Source: Streptomyces sp. NRRL B-3428 (GTDB lineage: Bacteria; Actinomycetota; Actinomycetes; Streptomycetales; Streptomycetaceae). Taken from it: a DNA stretch of 64,000 bases. Under the pieces are notes generated by a model. The model was not told where the DNA came from and ran no database searches. It was given only the letters and a program-made list of their open reading frames with translations. The stretch lies in the NCBI GenBank assembly GCA_000721375.1, contig JOGW01000005.1:310001-374000 (forward strand), given 5' to 3'. Below, in pieces: positions 1 to 7,825 of the stretch. The position numbers and the translations under genes were made by a program. How positions within the stretch are numbered: position 1 is the stretch's first letter; every line of letters begins with the position of its first letter.

Positions 1-273
1 CGGAACCTGCTGGTCCTGGCCGCCGTCGGGGTTCTGGCCGTCCTGCCCGTTGGGGTCCTGTCCGTTCTGGTCCTGACCGCCGGGCTGCTGACCGTTCGGG
101 TCCTGCCCGCCCTGGTTCTGCCCGTCGGGCGTGGTCTGGTCGGCGGGAGCCGTGACCGCGGCCACGGGCGCCGGGGTGCCGGTGGCGGCGAAGGCCACGG
201 TCGGTACGGCGAGAGTTGCGGCGACGGCGGCGGTGATGACGGTGACACGGAGCGAGCGGCAGGAGACGCGCAT
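1..273 (-). CDS. Secreted Gly/Gln/Asn/Asp/Pro-repeat protein, 5' part only
   Basis: This is the first 91 codons of a leftward gene that runs off the window edge. The ATG at 271-273 opens a signal peptide: Arg at residues 2, 6 and 9, then a hydrophobic stretch to about residue 28 ending in an Ala-Phe-Ala-Ala cleavage site. About 20 residues later the chain becomes low complexity, built from short Gly-Gln-Asp, Asn-Gly-Gln and Gln-Gln-Pro-Gly blocks that continue to the edge. No catalytic motif is visible and I recognise no family. The Shine-Dalgarno site is weak. A DevR-type box lies upstream at 430-443. Confidence 0.7.
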   Translation of the reverse strand, partial: MRVSCRSLRVTVITAAVAATLAVPTVAFAATGTPAPVAAVTAPADQTTPDGQNQGGQDPNGQQPGGQDQNGQDPNGQDGQNPDGGQDQQVP

Positions 274-429
274 GGTGGCAGGTGCTTTCTCGTAGCAGGG
301 TTCCACGGGCACCACCCGCTGGGGGCGGCGCTGCCAAGAACGCTACGAGCGCGATATTTCCGTACTCCTGAGGTTATGTAACGGAACGACCGATATTGGC
401 GCACGGTCTCCTGGCCGGGGCTAACGGAT

Positions 430-443
430 GGGCCCTAGGTCCC
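430..443 (-). promoter_or_regulatory. DevR/OsdR-type box
   Basis: Read on the minus strand this is GGGACCTAGGGCCC. It resembles the DevR(DosR)/OsdR consensus GGGACTTTNGNCCC as I recall it, with mismatches at positions 6 and 8. The same 14-mer occurs at 55712-55725. It lies about 157 bases upstream of the secreted-protein start at 273; a TACATA sequence at 375-380 (minus strand) could be the -10. Confidence 0.4.
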
Positions 444-486
444 GGTGGTGAGCCGATGGAGCTCCGAGGATGGTCCGAGGGCGCAC

Positions 487-2772
487 TCAGTCCGCATGCA
501 GCGCCGCCTCGATCTCCTCCTTCAAGGCCCGCCGCGCGGCCGCCCGCCCGTGCGGGGTCTCGATCACCACCTGGTGCAGGCCACCCGTCCACGGATACGG
601 CGGCCGATACCCCTCCTCGACCGGCAGCCCTCGGTCGCGGCCCACGCACAGCCCCGTACCGCCGTGCTGGAAGGTGAACGGGAAAGGGCCGCCGAGCGCG
701 CAGCTCGCCACGTCCTTGTCGTCCACGAGCAGGGTGTACGTGTTGGTGGCGGCGTCGAAGCGCACGCCGAGCGCCTGCCGGCCGGGGGCGAGCGGCTCGG
801 GCGCCACGACGCGGTCGAGATCCCCCGCCCGGGAGCACGCGAAGGTCAGCCGCCCGGCGTCGTCCGCGTACAGGACGAAGCCGCCGGTCAGATCGCCGAG
901 CGCGCACAGCACCCCCGACGCCCCCGCCTCGGGCACCTCGGCGTCGGCGGTGAGCGTGAACCCGCCGAAGAGCAGCGGCAGCGCCTCGTCGTGCACCGGC
1001 GAACCGCCCGGCAGATACACCCCGCGGTCGGGCAGCGGCCAAGCGGGCCCGATCATCGCGCTGAGGCGTTCCTGCATCCGGTCGTCGAGCGGAAGGACCT
1101 GGTTGGCGGCCGCCTCCGCGTCCCAGCGGTCGGCCAAAGCCCGTACGACATCCGGGTGTTCGTCGGCGAGATCGTGCGCCTCGGAGAAGTCCTCGGCGAA
1201 GCGGAACAGCGACCAGCGGTCGGCGGCGAAGTCCCGGCTGCCGGGCAGCAGCCGCTCCTCGTCGGCCACCCCGTGCGAGACATGGTCCGTCGTCGCCTTC
1301 CAGCCGTCGTGCACGATCGACCGGGACCCCAGCATCTCGAAGTACTGTGTGGAGCGCGGCGCCGCGGCCTCGGGATCATCGAATACGGGAAGCAGGCTCT
1401 GCCCGTCGAACGGCTCCTGCTCGACCCCGTCCACCTGCCCCGGCCGCTGCACCCCGCAGGCCTCCAGGATCGTCGGCATCAGATCCACGGCATGAGCGAA
1501 CTGCCCCCGCAGCGCGCCCTGTTCGCGTATCCGGCTCGGCCAGTGCGCTATCAGCGGTGCGCGCGTGCCGCCCAGCCATGTGTAGCGCTTCCACAGCCGC
1601 AGCGGCGTATTGCCCGCCCAGGCCCAGCCCCAGGCGTAGTGCGGATACGTGGTGGGCCCGCCCCAGGCGTCGTACGCGGCGAGGTTGGCCTCGACGGTGT
1701 CGCCCGAGCGGGCCGTGAAGCGGTGCTCGTTGGGGGTGCCGAGCTGTCCGCCCTCCGCGCTCGCGCCGTTGTCGGAGAGCAGCAGCACCAGAGTGTTGTC
1801 GAGCCGCCCGATCCGCTTCAGGAAGTCCATCAGGCGCCCGATCTGGGCATCGGTGTGACTGAGGAAGCCCGCGTACACCTCCTGCATACGCGAGAACAAC
1901 CGGCGCTGATCAGCCGGGAGTTCGCGCCAGTCGGGGATCCACGGCGGACGCTCGGAGAGTGTGGTGGCGCGGGGGACGACCCCGGCCGCCGTCTGCCGTG
2001 CGAAGGTCTCCTCGCGCCAGCGCTCCCAGCCCTGGTCGAAGCGCCCGTGGTAGCGACGGATCCACTCGGGCGCCACGTGGTGCGGGGCGTGCATCGCGCC
2101 CAGCGGGAAGTACAGGAAGAAGGGCTTGTCCGGGGTGGCCTGGTGCTGGTCCTGGATCATCCGGATCGCGCTGTCCGCGAGGTCCTCGCTGAGGTGGTAG
2201 CCCTCGTCGGGACCGGCCGGCGGCTCCGTGTAGTGGTTGTCGCGGACCAGGTGGGGCGCCCAGTGGTTGGTGTCGCCCTGCAGGAACCCGTAGTACCGCT
2301 CGAAGCCGTAGCCGAGCGGCCAGCGGTCGAAGGGGCCCGAGGCCGTGCGCTCCCAGCGCGGGGTGAGATGCCATTTGCCGACGGCGAGCGTCGAGTACCC
2401 CGCGTCGCGCAGGACGCGGGGGAGCGGCGCCGCGCTCTTCGGCAGCCGGGCCGTGTAGCCGGGATACGAGATCGGCAGGTCGACGAGGAAGCCCATGCCG
2501 ACCGCGTGGTGATTGCGGCCGGTGAGCAGGCTCGCGCGGGTCGGGGAGCACATCGCGGTGACATGGAAACGGTTGAACCGCAGCCCGCCCGACGCCAGGG
2601 CGTCCATGTGCGGAGTGTCCATGTCCGAGCCATAGCAGCCCAGTTGGGCGAAGCCCAGATCGTCGAGGACGATCACCACGACGTCGGGGGAGCCGGGGGC
2701 GGGACGCGGGGAGCTCTCAGGCCGGTGCACGGCGGCAGTGTGCGGGGCGAGGCCGGACATGACAAGGGCCAT
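487..2772 (-). CDS. Arylsulfatase (type I sulfatase)
   Basis: A formylglycine-dependent sulfatase of 761 residues that would release sulfate from sulfate esters. The metal-binding Asp pair (LDDLG) is at residues 37-38. The sulfatase signature C-S-P-T-R is at residues 75-79, Cys75 being the residue converted to formylglycine. The C-terminal ~150 residues look like an added beta-sandwich (PFPFTFQHGGTGLCVGR region). Length and layout resemble the large mycobacterial AtsA/AtsD type rather than the ~540-residue Pseudomonas enzyme. No signal peptide is visible, so it is probably cytoplasmic. It is divergent from rppA with 114 bases between the starts. There is no clear Shine-Dalgarno site; a CAGGCT sequence 5 bases before the ATG could make it leaderless. 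Confidence 0.9.
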   Translation of the reverse strand: MALVMSGLAPHTAAVHRPESSPRPAPGSPDVVVIVLDDLGFAQLGCYGSDMDTPHMDALASGGLRFNRFHVTAMCSPTRASLLTGRNHHAVGMGFLVDLPISYPGYTARLPKSAAPLPRVLRDAGYSTLAVGKWHLTPRWERTASGPFDRWPLGYGFERYYGFLQGDTNHWAPHLVRDNHYTEPPAGPDEGYHLSEDLADSAIRMIQDQHQATPDKPFFLYFPLGAMHAPHHVAPEWIRRYHGRFDQGWERWREETFARQTAAGVVPRATTLSERPPWIPDWRELPADQRRLFSRMQEVYAGFLSHTDAQIGRLMDFLKRIGRLDNTLVLLLSDNGASAEGGQLGTPNEHRFTARSGDTVEANLAAYDAWGGPTTYPHYAWGWAWAGNTPLRLWKRYTWLGGTRAPLIAHWPSRIREQGALRGQFAHAVDLMPTILEACGVQRPGQVDGVEQEPFDGQSLLPVFDDPEAAAPRSTQYFEMLGSRSIVHDGWKATTDHVSHGVADEERLLPGSRDFAADRWSLFRFAEDFSEAHDLADEHPDVVRALADRWDAEAAANQVLPLDDRMQERLSAMIGPAWPLPDRGVYLPGGSPVHDEALPLLFGGFTLTADAEVPEAGASGVLCALGDLTGGFVLYADDAGRLTFACSRAGDLDRVVAPEPLAPGRQALGVRFDAATNTYTLLVDDKDVASCALGGPFPFTFQHGGTGLCVGRDRGLPVEEGYRPPYPWTGGLHQVVIETPHGRAAARRALKEEIEAALHAD

Positions 2773-2886
2773 GGCGGAGCCTGTGCGTCACCGGTTCGGC
2801 CCAGTTGAACGGGGGACGACCCGGGGCCGGGGGAGATGGTGAGTGCACGCATCTCGCGCACCTCGGCGACACAGAAGGGCCCGACC

Positions 2887-3933
2887 ATGGCGACGATCTG
2901 CAGACCGGCGGTCTCCGTACCCGAGCACGTGATCACCATGGAGCAGACCCTCGAGCTGGCCCGCGCGCACCACGTCGACCATCCCCAACTCGAACTGGCG
3001 CTGCGCCTCATAGAGAACACCGGGGTCAAGGAGCGGCATATCGTCCAGCCCATCGAGGAGACGCTCCGCCACCCCGGTTTCGAGACCCGTAACGCCGTCT
3101 ACGAGGCCGAGGCCAAGCGGCGCGTGCCCGAGGTCATACGCCGGGCGCTCGCGGACGCCGAACTCCGCGCCCAGGACATCGACGTGATCATCTACGTCTC
3201 CTGCACCGGCTTCATGATGCCGTCCCTGACGGCCTGGCTGATCAACCGCATGGAGTTCCGCAGCGACACCCGCCAGCTCCCCATCGCCCAGCTCGGCTGC
3301 GCGGCGGGCGGAGCGGCCGTGAACCGGGCCCATGACTTCTGCACGGCCTACCCCAAGGCCAACGCGCTGATCGTGTCCTGCGAGTTCTGCTCGCTGTGCT
3401 ACCAGCCCACCGACCTGGGCGTGGGCAATCTGCTCTCCAACGGGCTCTTCGGCGACGGCATCGCGGCCGCCGTCGTCCGCGGCACCGGAGGCACCGGCAT
3501 CACCCTGGAGCGCAACGCCTCCTACCTCGTGCCCGACACAGAGGACTGGATCTCCTACCAGGTCCGCGCCACCGGATTCCACTTCCAGCTGGACAAGCGC
3601 GTACCCGGCACCATGGAGCCGCTCGCACCCGCGCTCAAAGAGATCGCCGGTCAACACGGCTGGGACGCCGCCCAGTTGGACTTCTACATCATCCACGCCG
3701 GCGGTCCGCGCATCCTCGACGACCTCAGCAAGTTCCTCGGCGTCGCCCCCGAGGCCTTCCGCTTCAGCCGGGCCACCCTCACCGAGTACGGCAACATCGC
3801 CAGCGCCGTCGTCCTCGACGCCCTACGCAGACTCTTCGACGAGGGCGGTGCGCACGAGTCGGCCACCGGGATGCTGGCCGGATTCGGGCCGGGCATCACC
3901 GCCGAGATGTCCCTGGGCCGGTGGACGCGTTGA
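2887..3933 (+). CDS. rppA: 1,3,6,8-Tetrahydroxynaphthalene synthase (type III PKS)
   Basis: A chalcone-synthase-fold enzyme of 348 residues that condenses five malonyl-CoA into tetrahydroxynaphthalene (THN). The catalytic Cys138 lies in QLGCAAGGAA, His in FIIHAGGPR-like YIIHAGGPR, and Asn in YGNIAS. Cys106 (VSCTGF) is also as in RppA. I chose the ATG at 2887 because the product then starts MATICRPAVSVPEHVITM, matching the S. griseus RppA start, and AGAAGG precedes it; an upstream in-frame ATG at 2836 has its purine stretch too close. It is the first gene of an overlapping three-gene operon with the P450 and cupin genes, matching rppA-P450mel and SCO1206-1208. Confidence 0.96.
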   Translation: MATICRPAVSVPEHVITMEQTLELARAHHVDHPQLELALRLIENTGVKERHIVQPIEETLRHPGFETRNAVYEAEAKRRVPEVIRRALADAELRAQDIDVIIYVSCTGFMMPSLTAWLINRMEFRSDTRQLPIAQLGCAAGGAAVNRAHDFCTAYPKANALIVSCEFCSLCYQPTDLGVGNLLSNGLFGDGIAAAVVRGTGGTGITLERNASYLVPDTEDWISYQVRATGFHFQLDKRVPGTMEPLAPALKEIAGQHGWDAAQLDFYIIHAGGPRILDDLSKFLGVAPEAFRFSRATLTEYGNIASAVVLDALRRLFDEGGAHESATGMLAGFGPGITAEMSLGRWTR

Positions 3934-5129
3934 CCACGGTCACGGGACTTCCCGCCGTACGGGACTGGCCCGCGCCGGAACTGCGCGGCACCGAATTCGA
4001 CCCGGTCCTCGCGGAGTTGATGGCCGAGGGCCCGGTCACCCGGATCCGCCTGCCGCACGGTGAGGGCTGGGCCTGGCTGGTGACCCGGCTCGACGACGTC
4101 AAGGCGGTCACCAACGACCCGCGCTTCAGCCGCGCCGCCGTCATGGAACGCGACGTCACCCGACTCGCCCCCCACTTCATCCCCAGCAAGGAAGCCGTCG
4201 GCGTCCAGGACCCCCCGCACCACAACGTGCTGCGCCGCGCCGTCGCGCCGGCCTTCACCAGCAGGGGAGTGGAGCGCCTTCGCGCCCGCGCGCAGCAGAT
4301 GCTCGACGAGCTGATCGAGCCGCTGCTCGCACAGGGACCGCCGGCCGACCTCACCGAACGCGTCCTCGCGCCCTTCCCGCTGGCCGTGGTCTGCGAGGTC
4401 ATGGGCGTCCCCGAGGCCGACCGGCCCCGTATGCACGAATGGACCGTACGCATCCTGTCCTCGGCCGAGGGCGCCGAACGCAGTGAAGAGGCCAAGCGCG
4501 CCATGTGCGGCTACTTCGCCGAGCGGCTGCGCGCCGAGCCCGAGGGCGAGGACGTCACCAGCCTCCTCGCGGCCGCCGTCGCACGCGGCGAGATCAGCGA
4601 ATCGGAGGCGGTCGGCCTTGCCCTGCTGATCCAGATCGGCGGTGAGGCCGTCACCAACAACACGGGCAACATGGTCTATCTGCTGCTCACCCGGCCCCAG
4701 CTGTGGGACCGGCTGCGCGCCGAGCCCGGCCTGCGCCCCGGCGCCATCGACGAACTGCTCCGCTACATCCCGCACCGCAACTCCGTGGGCCTGTCCCGTA
4801 TCGCCATGGAGGACGTGACGGTCGCGGGCACCCGGATCGCCGCCGGGGATGCGGTCTACGTCTCCTACCTCGCGGCCAACCGCGACCCCGAGGTCTTCCC
4901 GGACCCCGACACCATCGACATCACCCGCTCACCCAACCCCCACGTCGCCTTCGGCCACGGACCGCACTACTGCGTGGGCGGCATGCTCGCCCGCCTGGAG
5001 TCCGAACTGCTCATCGACACGCTGCTCGACCGGCTCCCCGGCCTGAGGCTCGCGGTCCCCGAGGACGAACTGCGCTGGCGTCCGGGCGCGTTGATCCGCG
5101 GACCCGAGGGATTGCCGGTGACCTGGTGA
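3921..5129 (+). CDS. Cytochrome P450, CYP158A2-type (flaviolin oxidative coupling)
   Basis: A bacterial P450 of 402 residues. Close similarity to CYP158A2/P450mel (VRDWP, ERDVTRLAPHFIP, GGEAVTNN, IPHRNSVGLSRIA, VSYLAANRDPEVFPDP) indicates oxidative aryl coupling of flaviolin or THN into dimers and polymeric pigment. The haem loop FGHGPHYCVGG and ExxR (ELLRY) are intact. In the I helix the usual acidic-Thr pair is Glu-Ala, so the conserved Thr is missing; I recall the same Ala in CYP158A2, which uses substrate hydroxyls and waters. GTG 3921 is chosen because it gives the same N-terminal length as CYP158A2; TTG 3930 is an alternative. Either overlaps the rppA stop (3931-3933), implying coupling. 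Confidence 0.93.
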   Translation: MDALTTVTGLPAVRDWPAPELRGTEFDPVLAELMAEGPVTRIRLPHGEGWAWLVTRLDDVKAVTNDPRFSRAAVMERDVTRLAPHFIPSKEAVGVQDPPHHNVLRRAVAPAFTSRGVERLRARAQQMLDELIEPLLAQGPPADLTERVLAPFPLAVVCEVMGVPEADRPRMHEWTVRILSSAEGAERSEEAKRAMCGYFAERLRAEPEGEDVTSLLAAAVARGEISESEAVGLALLIQIGGEAVTNNTGNMVYLLLTRPQLWDRLRAEPGLRPGAIDELLRYIPHRNSVGLSRIAMEDVTVAGTRIAAGDAVYVSYLAANRDPEVFPDPDTIDITRSPNPHVAFGHGPHYCVGGMLARLESELLIDTLLDRLPGLRLAVPEDELRWRPGALIRGPEGLPVTW

Positions 5130-5656
5130 CGGCGGCCGTCCCGCGCGAGGGCCTGCACGTACCCGCCGGAGCGGGCCGCACCCTGCAGGTGCCCGCCCAC
5201 GAGGTCACCTTCAAGGTCACCGGCGAGCACTCCAGCGTCGCCTCCAGCTTCGAGGTCGTCGTCCCGCCCGGCTTCGACGTCGGCGCGCATGTGCACACGC
5301 GCAGCGAAGAGCTCTTCTACGTACTCGAAGGCGAAGTGGACGTACTCGCCTTCGAACCCCGGGTGCGGACGCCGGACGACTGGCGCGAGTGGCGGTCGCT
5401 CAGCGGCACCGGAACGGTACGGGCCACCGCCGGCACGGTCATCGTCGTACCCCCGGGCTGCCCCCACGCCTTCGCCAACCGCACCGACACCCCGGCGAAG
5501 ATGTTCTTCCAGGCCTCACCGCCCCCCGACCACGAACGCTACTTCGAGGAACTCCTCGAACTCCTGCGCTCCGGCAGCCCGGTGGACGACGGCGCGATCT
5601 GCGCACTGCGTGCGCGCTACGACATCGAGCAGCTCACACCCATGCGGCACGCGTAG
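5126..5656 (+). CDS. momA: Cupin quinone-forming monooxygenase (THN to flaviolin)
   Basis: A single-domain cupin of 176 residues. Cupin motif 1 is HVHTRSEELFYVLEGE at about residues 55-70 and motif 2 is PPGCPHAFANR at about 111-121; together they give the His/Glu metal set. MomA of S. antibioticus and SCO1208 are small cupins that oxidise tetrahydroxynaphthalene to flaviolin, and this gene holds the same position after rppA and the CYP158-type P450. The GTG at 5126 overlaps the P450 TGA in a GTGA arrangement, so the three genes are translationally coupled. The function assignment rests on family plus position. Confidence 0.85.
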   Translation: MTAAVPREGLHVPAGAGRTLQVPAHEVTFKVTGEHSSVASSFEVVVPPGFDVGAHVHTRSEELFYVLEGEVDVLAFEPRVRTPDDWREWRSLSGTGTVRATAGTVIVVPPGCPHAFANRTDTPAKMFFQASPPPDHERYFEELLELLRSGSPVDDGAICALRARYDIEQLTPMRHA

Positions 5657-5671
5657 GCAGTCTCCCGACAC

Positions 5672-6640
5672 TCAGAACTTGATCCGCGCCACGATCGGCA
5701 GATGATCGCTGCCGGTGTCGGGCAGCGTCCGTACACGCACCACATGGGCGCCCCGGGCGAGAACCTGGTCGATGCGGGCGACAGGCAGGGAGCTGGGCCA
5801 GCTGAACGCGAAACGTTCCGTGGGGGCTTCGAGATGGTCGAGCACGGGGTCGAGGCCGCGGTCGTCGATGGTGCTGTTGAGATCACCGAGCAGCAGCACC
5901 CGCTCCAGCGGCTCCTTGGCCAGTGCCTCGCCGAGCAGTTCGACGCTCGCGTCCCTGAGGTCCGTACCGAAGCCGGTGGCCCGGAACCGTACCGAGGGCA
6001 GGTGTGCCACATAGACGGCCGTGTTGCCCTGCGGGAGGTGAGCGGTCGCGCGCAGTCCGCGCTCCCAGCCCTCCTCGATCCCCGGCGGGCGGATGGCCAC
6101 CGGGCGCACCTCGGTCAGGGGGCGGCGCGACCAGAGGTCGACGGTGCCGACATGCGCATGGTGGGGATAGACGTCCTCCAGGACACCGCGGATCTTCTCG
6201 CGCGCGGCCGGAGTCACCTCCTCCAGCGCGATCAACTCGGCCTGGCGCGCCAGGAGTTCACGCGCCAGGGCGGTCGGATCGCTGTGCGTGTCACTCACGT
6301 TGTGCTGCACGACCTCGATGTCGTACGCCTGCTCGCCCGACCACCCGGCGAAGACCTCCAGCCACACCAGGGACGCCAGCAGGGCCGACGCAAGCACAGC
6401 AGGCGAGCGGCGGACCACCGCGAAGATCAGTACCGGTGGAATGGCCAGGCCGAGCCAGGGCCTGAACGTCTCGACGAAACTGCCCAGACGGACCGCGAAG
6501 TTGGGCACCACCGCCGGCACGGCGATCACCAGCGCGAGCACCGTGCACAGCAGCGTGAGCAGCGTGGTGGTGCGGGCCGGGCGGCGCACGAGTGCGCGCC
6601 AGTCGATCCGGCGGGCGCGCGCTATGACGCTGGAATCCAT
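5672..6640 (-). CDS. Membrane-anchored endonuclease/exonuclease/phosphatase-family protein
   Basis: The first ~105 residues of this 322-residue protein hold three hydrophobic segments (about 26-46, 61-79 and 84-100). The remainder is an EEP-fold domain facing outward. Visible motifs are VQHNVSD (metal Asn), ALEEVTP (metal Glu), VAHLPS, LLGDLNSTIDD (Asp/Asn pair) and a terminal GSDHLPIVA. The family hydrolyses phosphodiesters (nucleases, sphingomyelinases, inositol phosphatases); the substrate cannot be told. It converges with momA, 15 bases between stops. A TAGGAT element 6 bases before the ATG suggests a leaderless mRNA. Confidence 0.85.
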   Translation of the reverse strand: MDSSVIARARRIDWRALVRRPARTTTLLTLLCTVLALVIAVPAVVPNFAVRLGSFVETFRPWLGLAIPPVLIFAVVRRSPAVLASALLASLVWLEVFAGWSGEQAYDIEVVQHNVSDTHSDPTALARELLARQAELIALEEVTPAAREKIRGVLEDVYPHHAHVGTVDLWSRRPLTEVRPVAIRPPGIEEGWERGLRATAHLPQGNTAVYVAHLPSVRFRATGFGTDLRDASVELLGEALAKEPLERVLLLGDLNSTIDDRGLDPVLDHLEAPTERFAFSWPSSLPVARIDQVLARGAHVVRVRTLPDTGSDHLPIVARIKF

Positions 6641-6646
6641 CGCGTG

Positions 6647-6652
6647 ATCCTA
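6647..6652 (-). promoter_or_regulatory. -10 element, leaderless promoter
   Basis: TAGGAT on the minus strand, 6 bases before the ATG at 6640. This spacing puts the transcription start at or next to the start codon. No Shine-Dalgarno site is present. Confidence 0.5.
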
Positions 6653-6703
6653 TGCGCTGCGGCTGCCCGGCCTCCCGTCAATTTCGCCGCGCGTGAGCGC
6701 TGT

Positions 6704-7159
6704 TCAGTCCTGTGCCGCAGGAGGTGCCAGACCCGCCTCCACCAGGCCCGCGTACACCGCCTGCTGCACCGCGTGCGCCGCGGACTGCGGGCGCACCATG
6801 ACCGTGAACTCCTTGATCCTTCCGTCCTCGTCGAACTGCAGCAGATCGATGCCGTGCACCTGCTTGCCGCTGACGACCGTACGGAAGAGCAGCGCCTCGG
6901 TCGGAGCGGTCTCGTCGTCCGTGTTGGTGCGGGCCTCGCCCGCGAGATCGCCCACGTAGTGGAAGTCCTCGAAGGTGCGAAGCAGCACCCCGAACAGGCC
7001 GAGGACCATCTCGCGGCCCTCGAACGGACGGAACTTCACCGGGCTGTAGAGCCGGGCGTCCTCGGTGAACAGTTCTTTGAGGGCGGCGAGGTCGCCCGCC
7101 TCGACGGCGGCGCGGAACGGGGCCGACTGGTCCATCAGGTCCTCCATGGTCACGTACAT
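6704..7159 (-). CDS. NTF2-fold / SnoaL-like nuclear-transport-factor-2 family protein
   Basis: A small alpha+beta cone protein of 151 residues. The pattern is an N-terminal helix with AAVEAGDLAALKELFTEDARLYSPVKFRPFEGREMVLGLF, a Phe/His-rich middle (FEDFHYVGDL) and HGIDLLQFDEDGRIKEFTVMVRP near the end, as in SnoaL-like and limonene-epoxide-hydrolase-like proteins. Substrate unknown. The start is uncertain: ATG 7159, an in-frame GTG at 7165 and ATG 7147 are all possible, and none has a good Shine-Dalgarno site. It is divergent from the PadR gene, and an inverted repeat covers its start region, so PadR control is likely. Confidence 0.75.
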   Translation of the reverse strand: MYVTMEDLMDQSAPFRAAVEAGDLAALKELFTEDARLYSPVKFRPFEGREMVLGLFGVLLRTFEDFHYVGDLAGEARTNTDDETAPTEALLFRTVVSGKQVHGIDLLQFDEDGRIKEFTVMVRPQSAAHAVQQAVYAGLVEAGLAPPAAQD

Positions 7160-7193
7160 ACTCACGTATAGGAATAGTCAGATTCTTGAGTAT
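7158..7193. promoter_or_regulatory. Inverted repeat, candidate PadR operator
   Basis: ATACTCA (7158-7164) and TGAGTAT (7187-7193) form perfect 7-base arms around 22 bases. The element lies between the divergent NTF2-fold and PadR genes and covers the start of the former. It is locally A+T-rich compared with its surroundings. Confidence 0.45.
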
Positions 7194-7234
7194 CATGGCG
7201 GGTGGCAACTGCGACAGAGGGAGAGGGGAACAAC

Positions 7235-7801
7235 ATGGCGCTGCGCCACGCGGTGCTCGCGGCGCTGCTCGACGCGGAGTTGAGCGGCTACCAGTTGGCC
7301 AAGTCCTTCGACATGGGTGTCGCCAACTTCTGGCAGGCGCTGCCCCAGCAGGTCTACGCCGAACTTTCCAAGCTGGAGTCGGACGGACTCGTGGCCGGCC
7401 GGGAGGTGATCCAGGAGACCCGGCCCAACAAGCGCCTGTTCAAGGTCACGGACGAGGGCCTCGCCGAACTCGAGCGCTTCGCGGCCGCCTCGGCGAAGCC
7501 GACGATGCTCCGCGACGACCTGGTGGTGAAGGTGCAGTCGAGCGACCTCGTGGACACGAGGCCGGTCATCGACCAGCTCCGCAAGCGGGCGGACTTCGCC
7601 CGGGCCAAGGTCGAACTCTTCGAGTCGCTGCTCGTGAAGTTCCGCGGGGAGCGGACCGAGGAGGAGTTCCTGCGGGACGGGGAGCGGATCGGTCCGTATC
7701 TGACGTGTCTGGGCGGTCTGGTCTTCGAGCGGGGTCATCTGGAGTGGTGCGAGCGCATTGCGGGAGTACTTCAGGCCCGACGGGACGGGGCGGGGAAATG
7801 A
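7235..7801 (+). CDS. PadR-family transcriptional regulator
   Basis: A 188-residue PadR-type regulator. The N-terminal winged helix is MALRHAVLAALLDAELSGYQLAK...FWQALPQQVYAELSKLESDGLV, followed by the basic wing RPNKRLFKVTDEG and a helical C-terminal (Vir-C) dimerisation half. ATG 7235 is chosen because GGGAGAGGGG lies just upstream; an in-frame GTG at 7202 has no such site. It faces the NTF2-fold gene across a short region holding an inverted repeat and is followed by a GDSL hydrolase. The PadR stop lies inside a 23-base tandem duplication. Confidence 0.9.
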   Translation: MALRHAVLAALLDAELSGYQLAKSFDMGVANFWQALPQQVYAELSKLESDGLVAGREVIQETRPNKRLFKVTDEGLAELERFAAASAKPTMLRDDLVVKVQSSDLVDTRPVIDQLRKRADFARAKVELFESLLVKFRGERTEEEFLRDGERIGPYLTCLGGLVFERGHLEWCERIAGVLQARRDGAGK

Positions 7802-7825
7802 GCAGGGACGGGGCGGGGAAATGAG
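7782..7825 (+). repeat. 23-base tandem duplication at PadR/GDSL junction
   Basis: Bases 7782-7802 recur exactly at 7805-7825. The first copy holds the PadR stop; the second supplies the purine-rich site and the ATG (7821) of the next gene. Confidence 0.85.

Noticed and set aside
445..2808. 787-codon plus-strand open frame
   Set aside because: It is antisense to the sulfatase gene and shows only Arg/Gly/Ala/Pro-rich composition without motifs.
2836..2886. Upstream in-frame ATG as the rppA start
   Set aside because: The purine stretch touches the ATG, and the extra 17 residues are absent from RppA.
2887..5656. A larger biosynthetic gene cluster around rppA
   Set aside because: Flanking genes (sulfatase, EEP-fold protein, PadR region) lack biosynthetic, transport or resistance links; the three genes form a complete unit.
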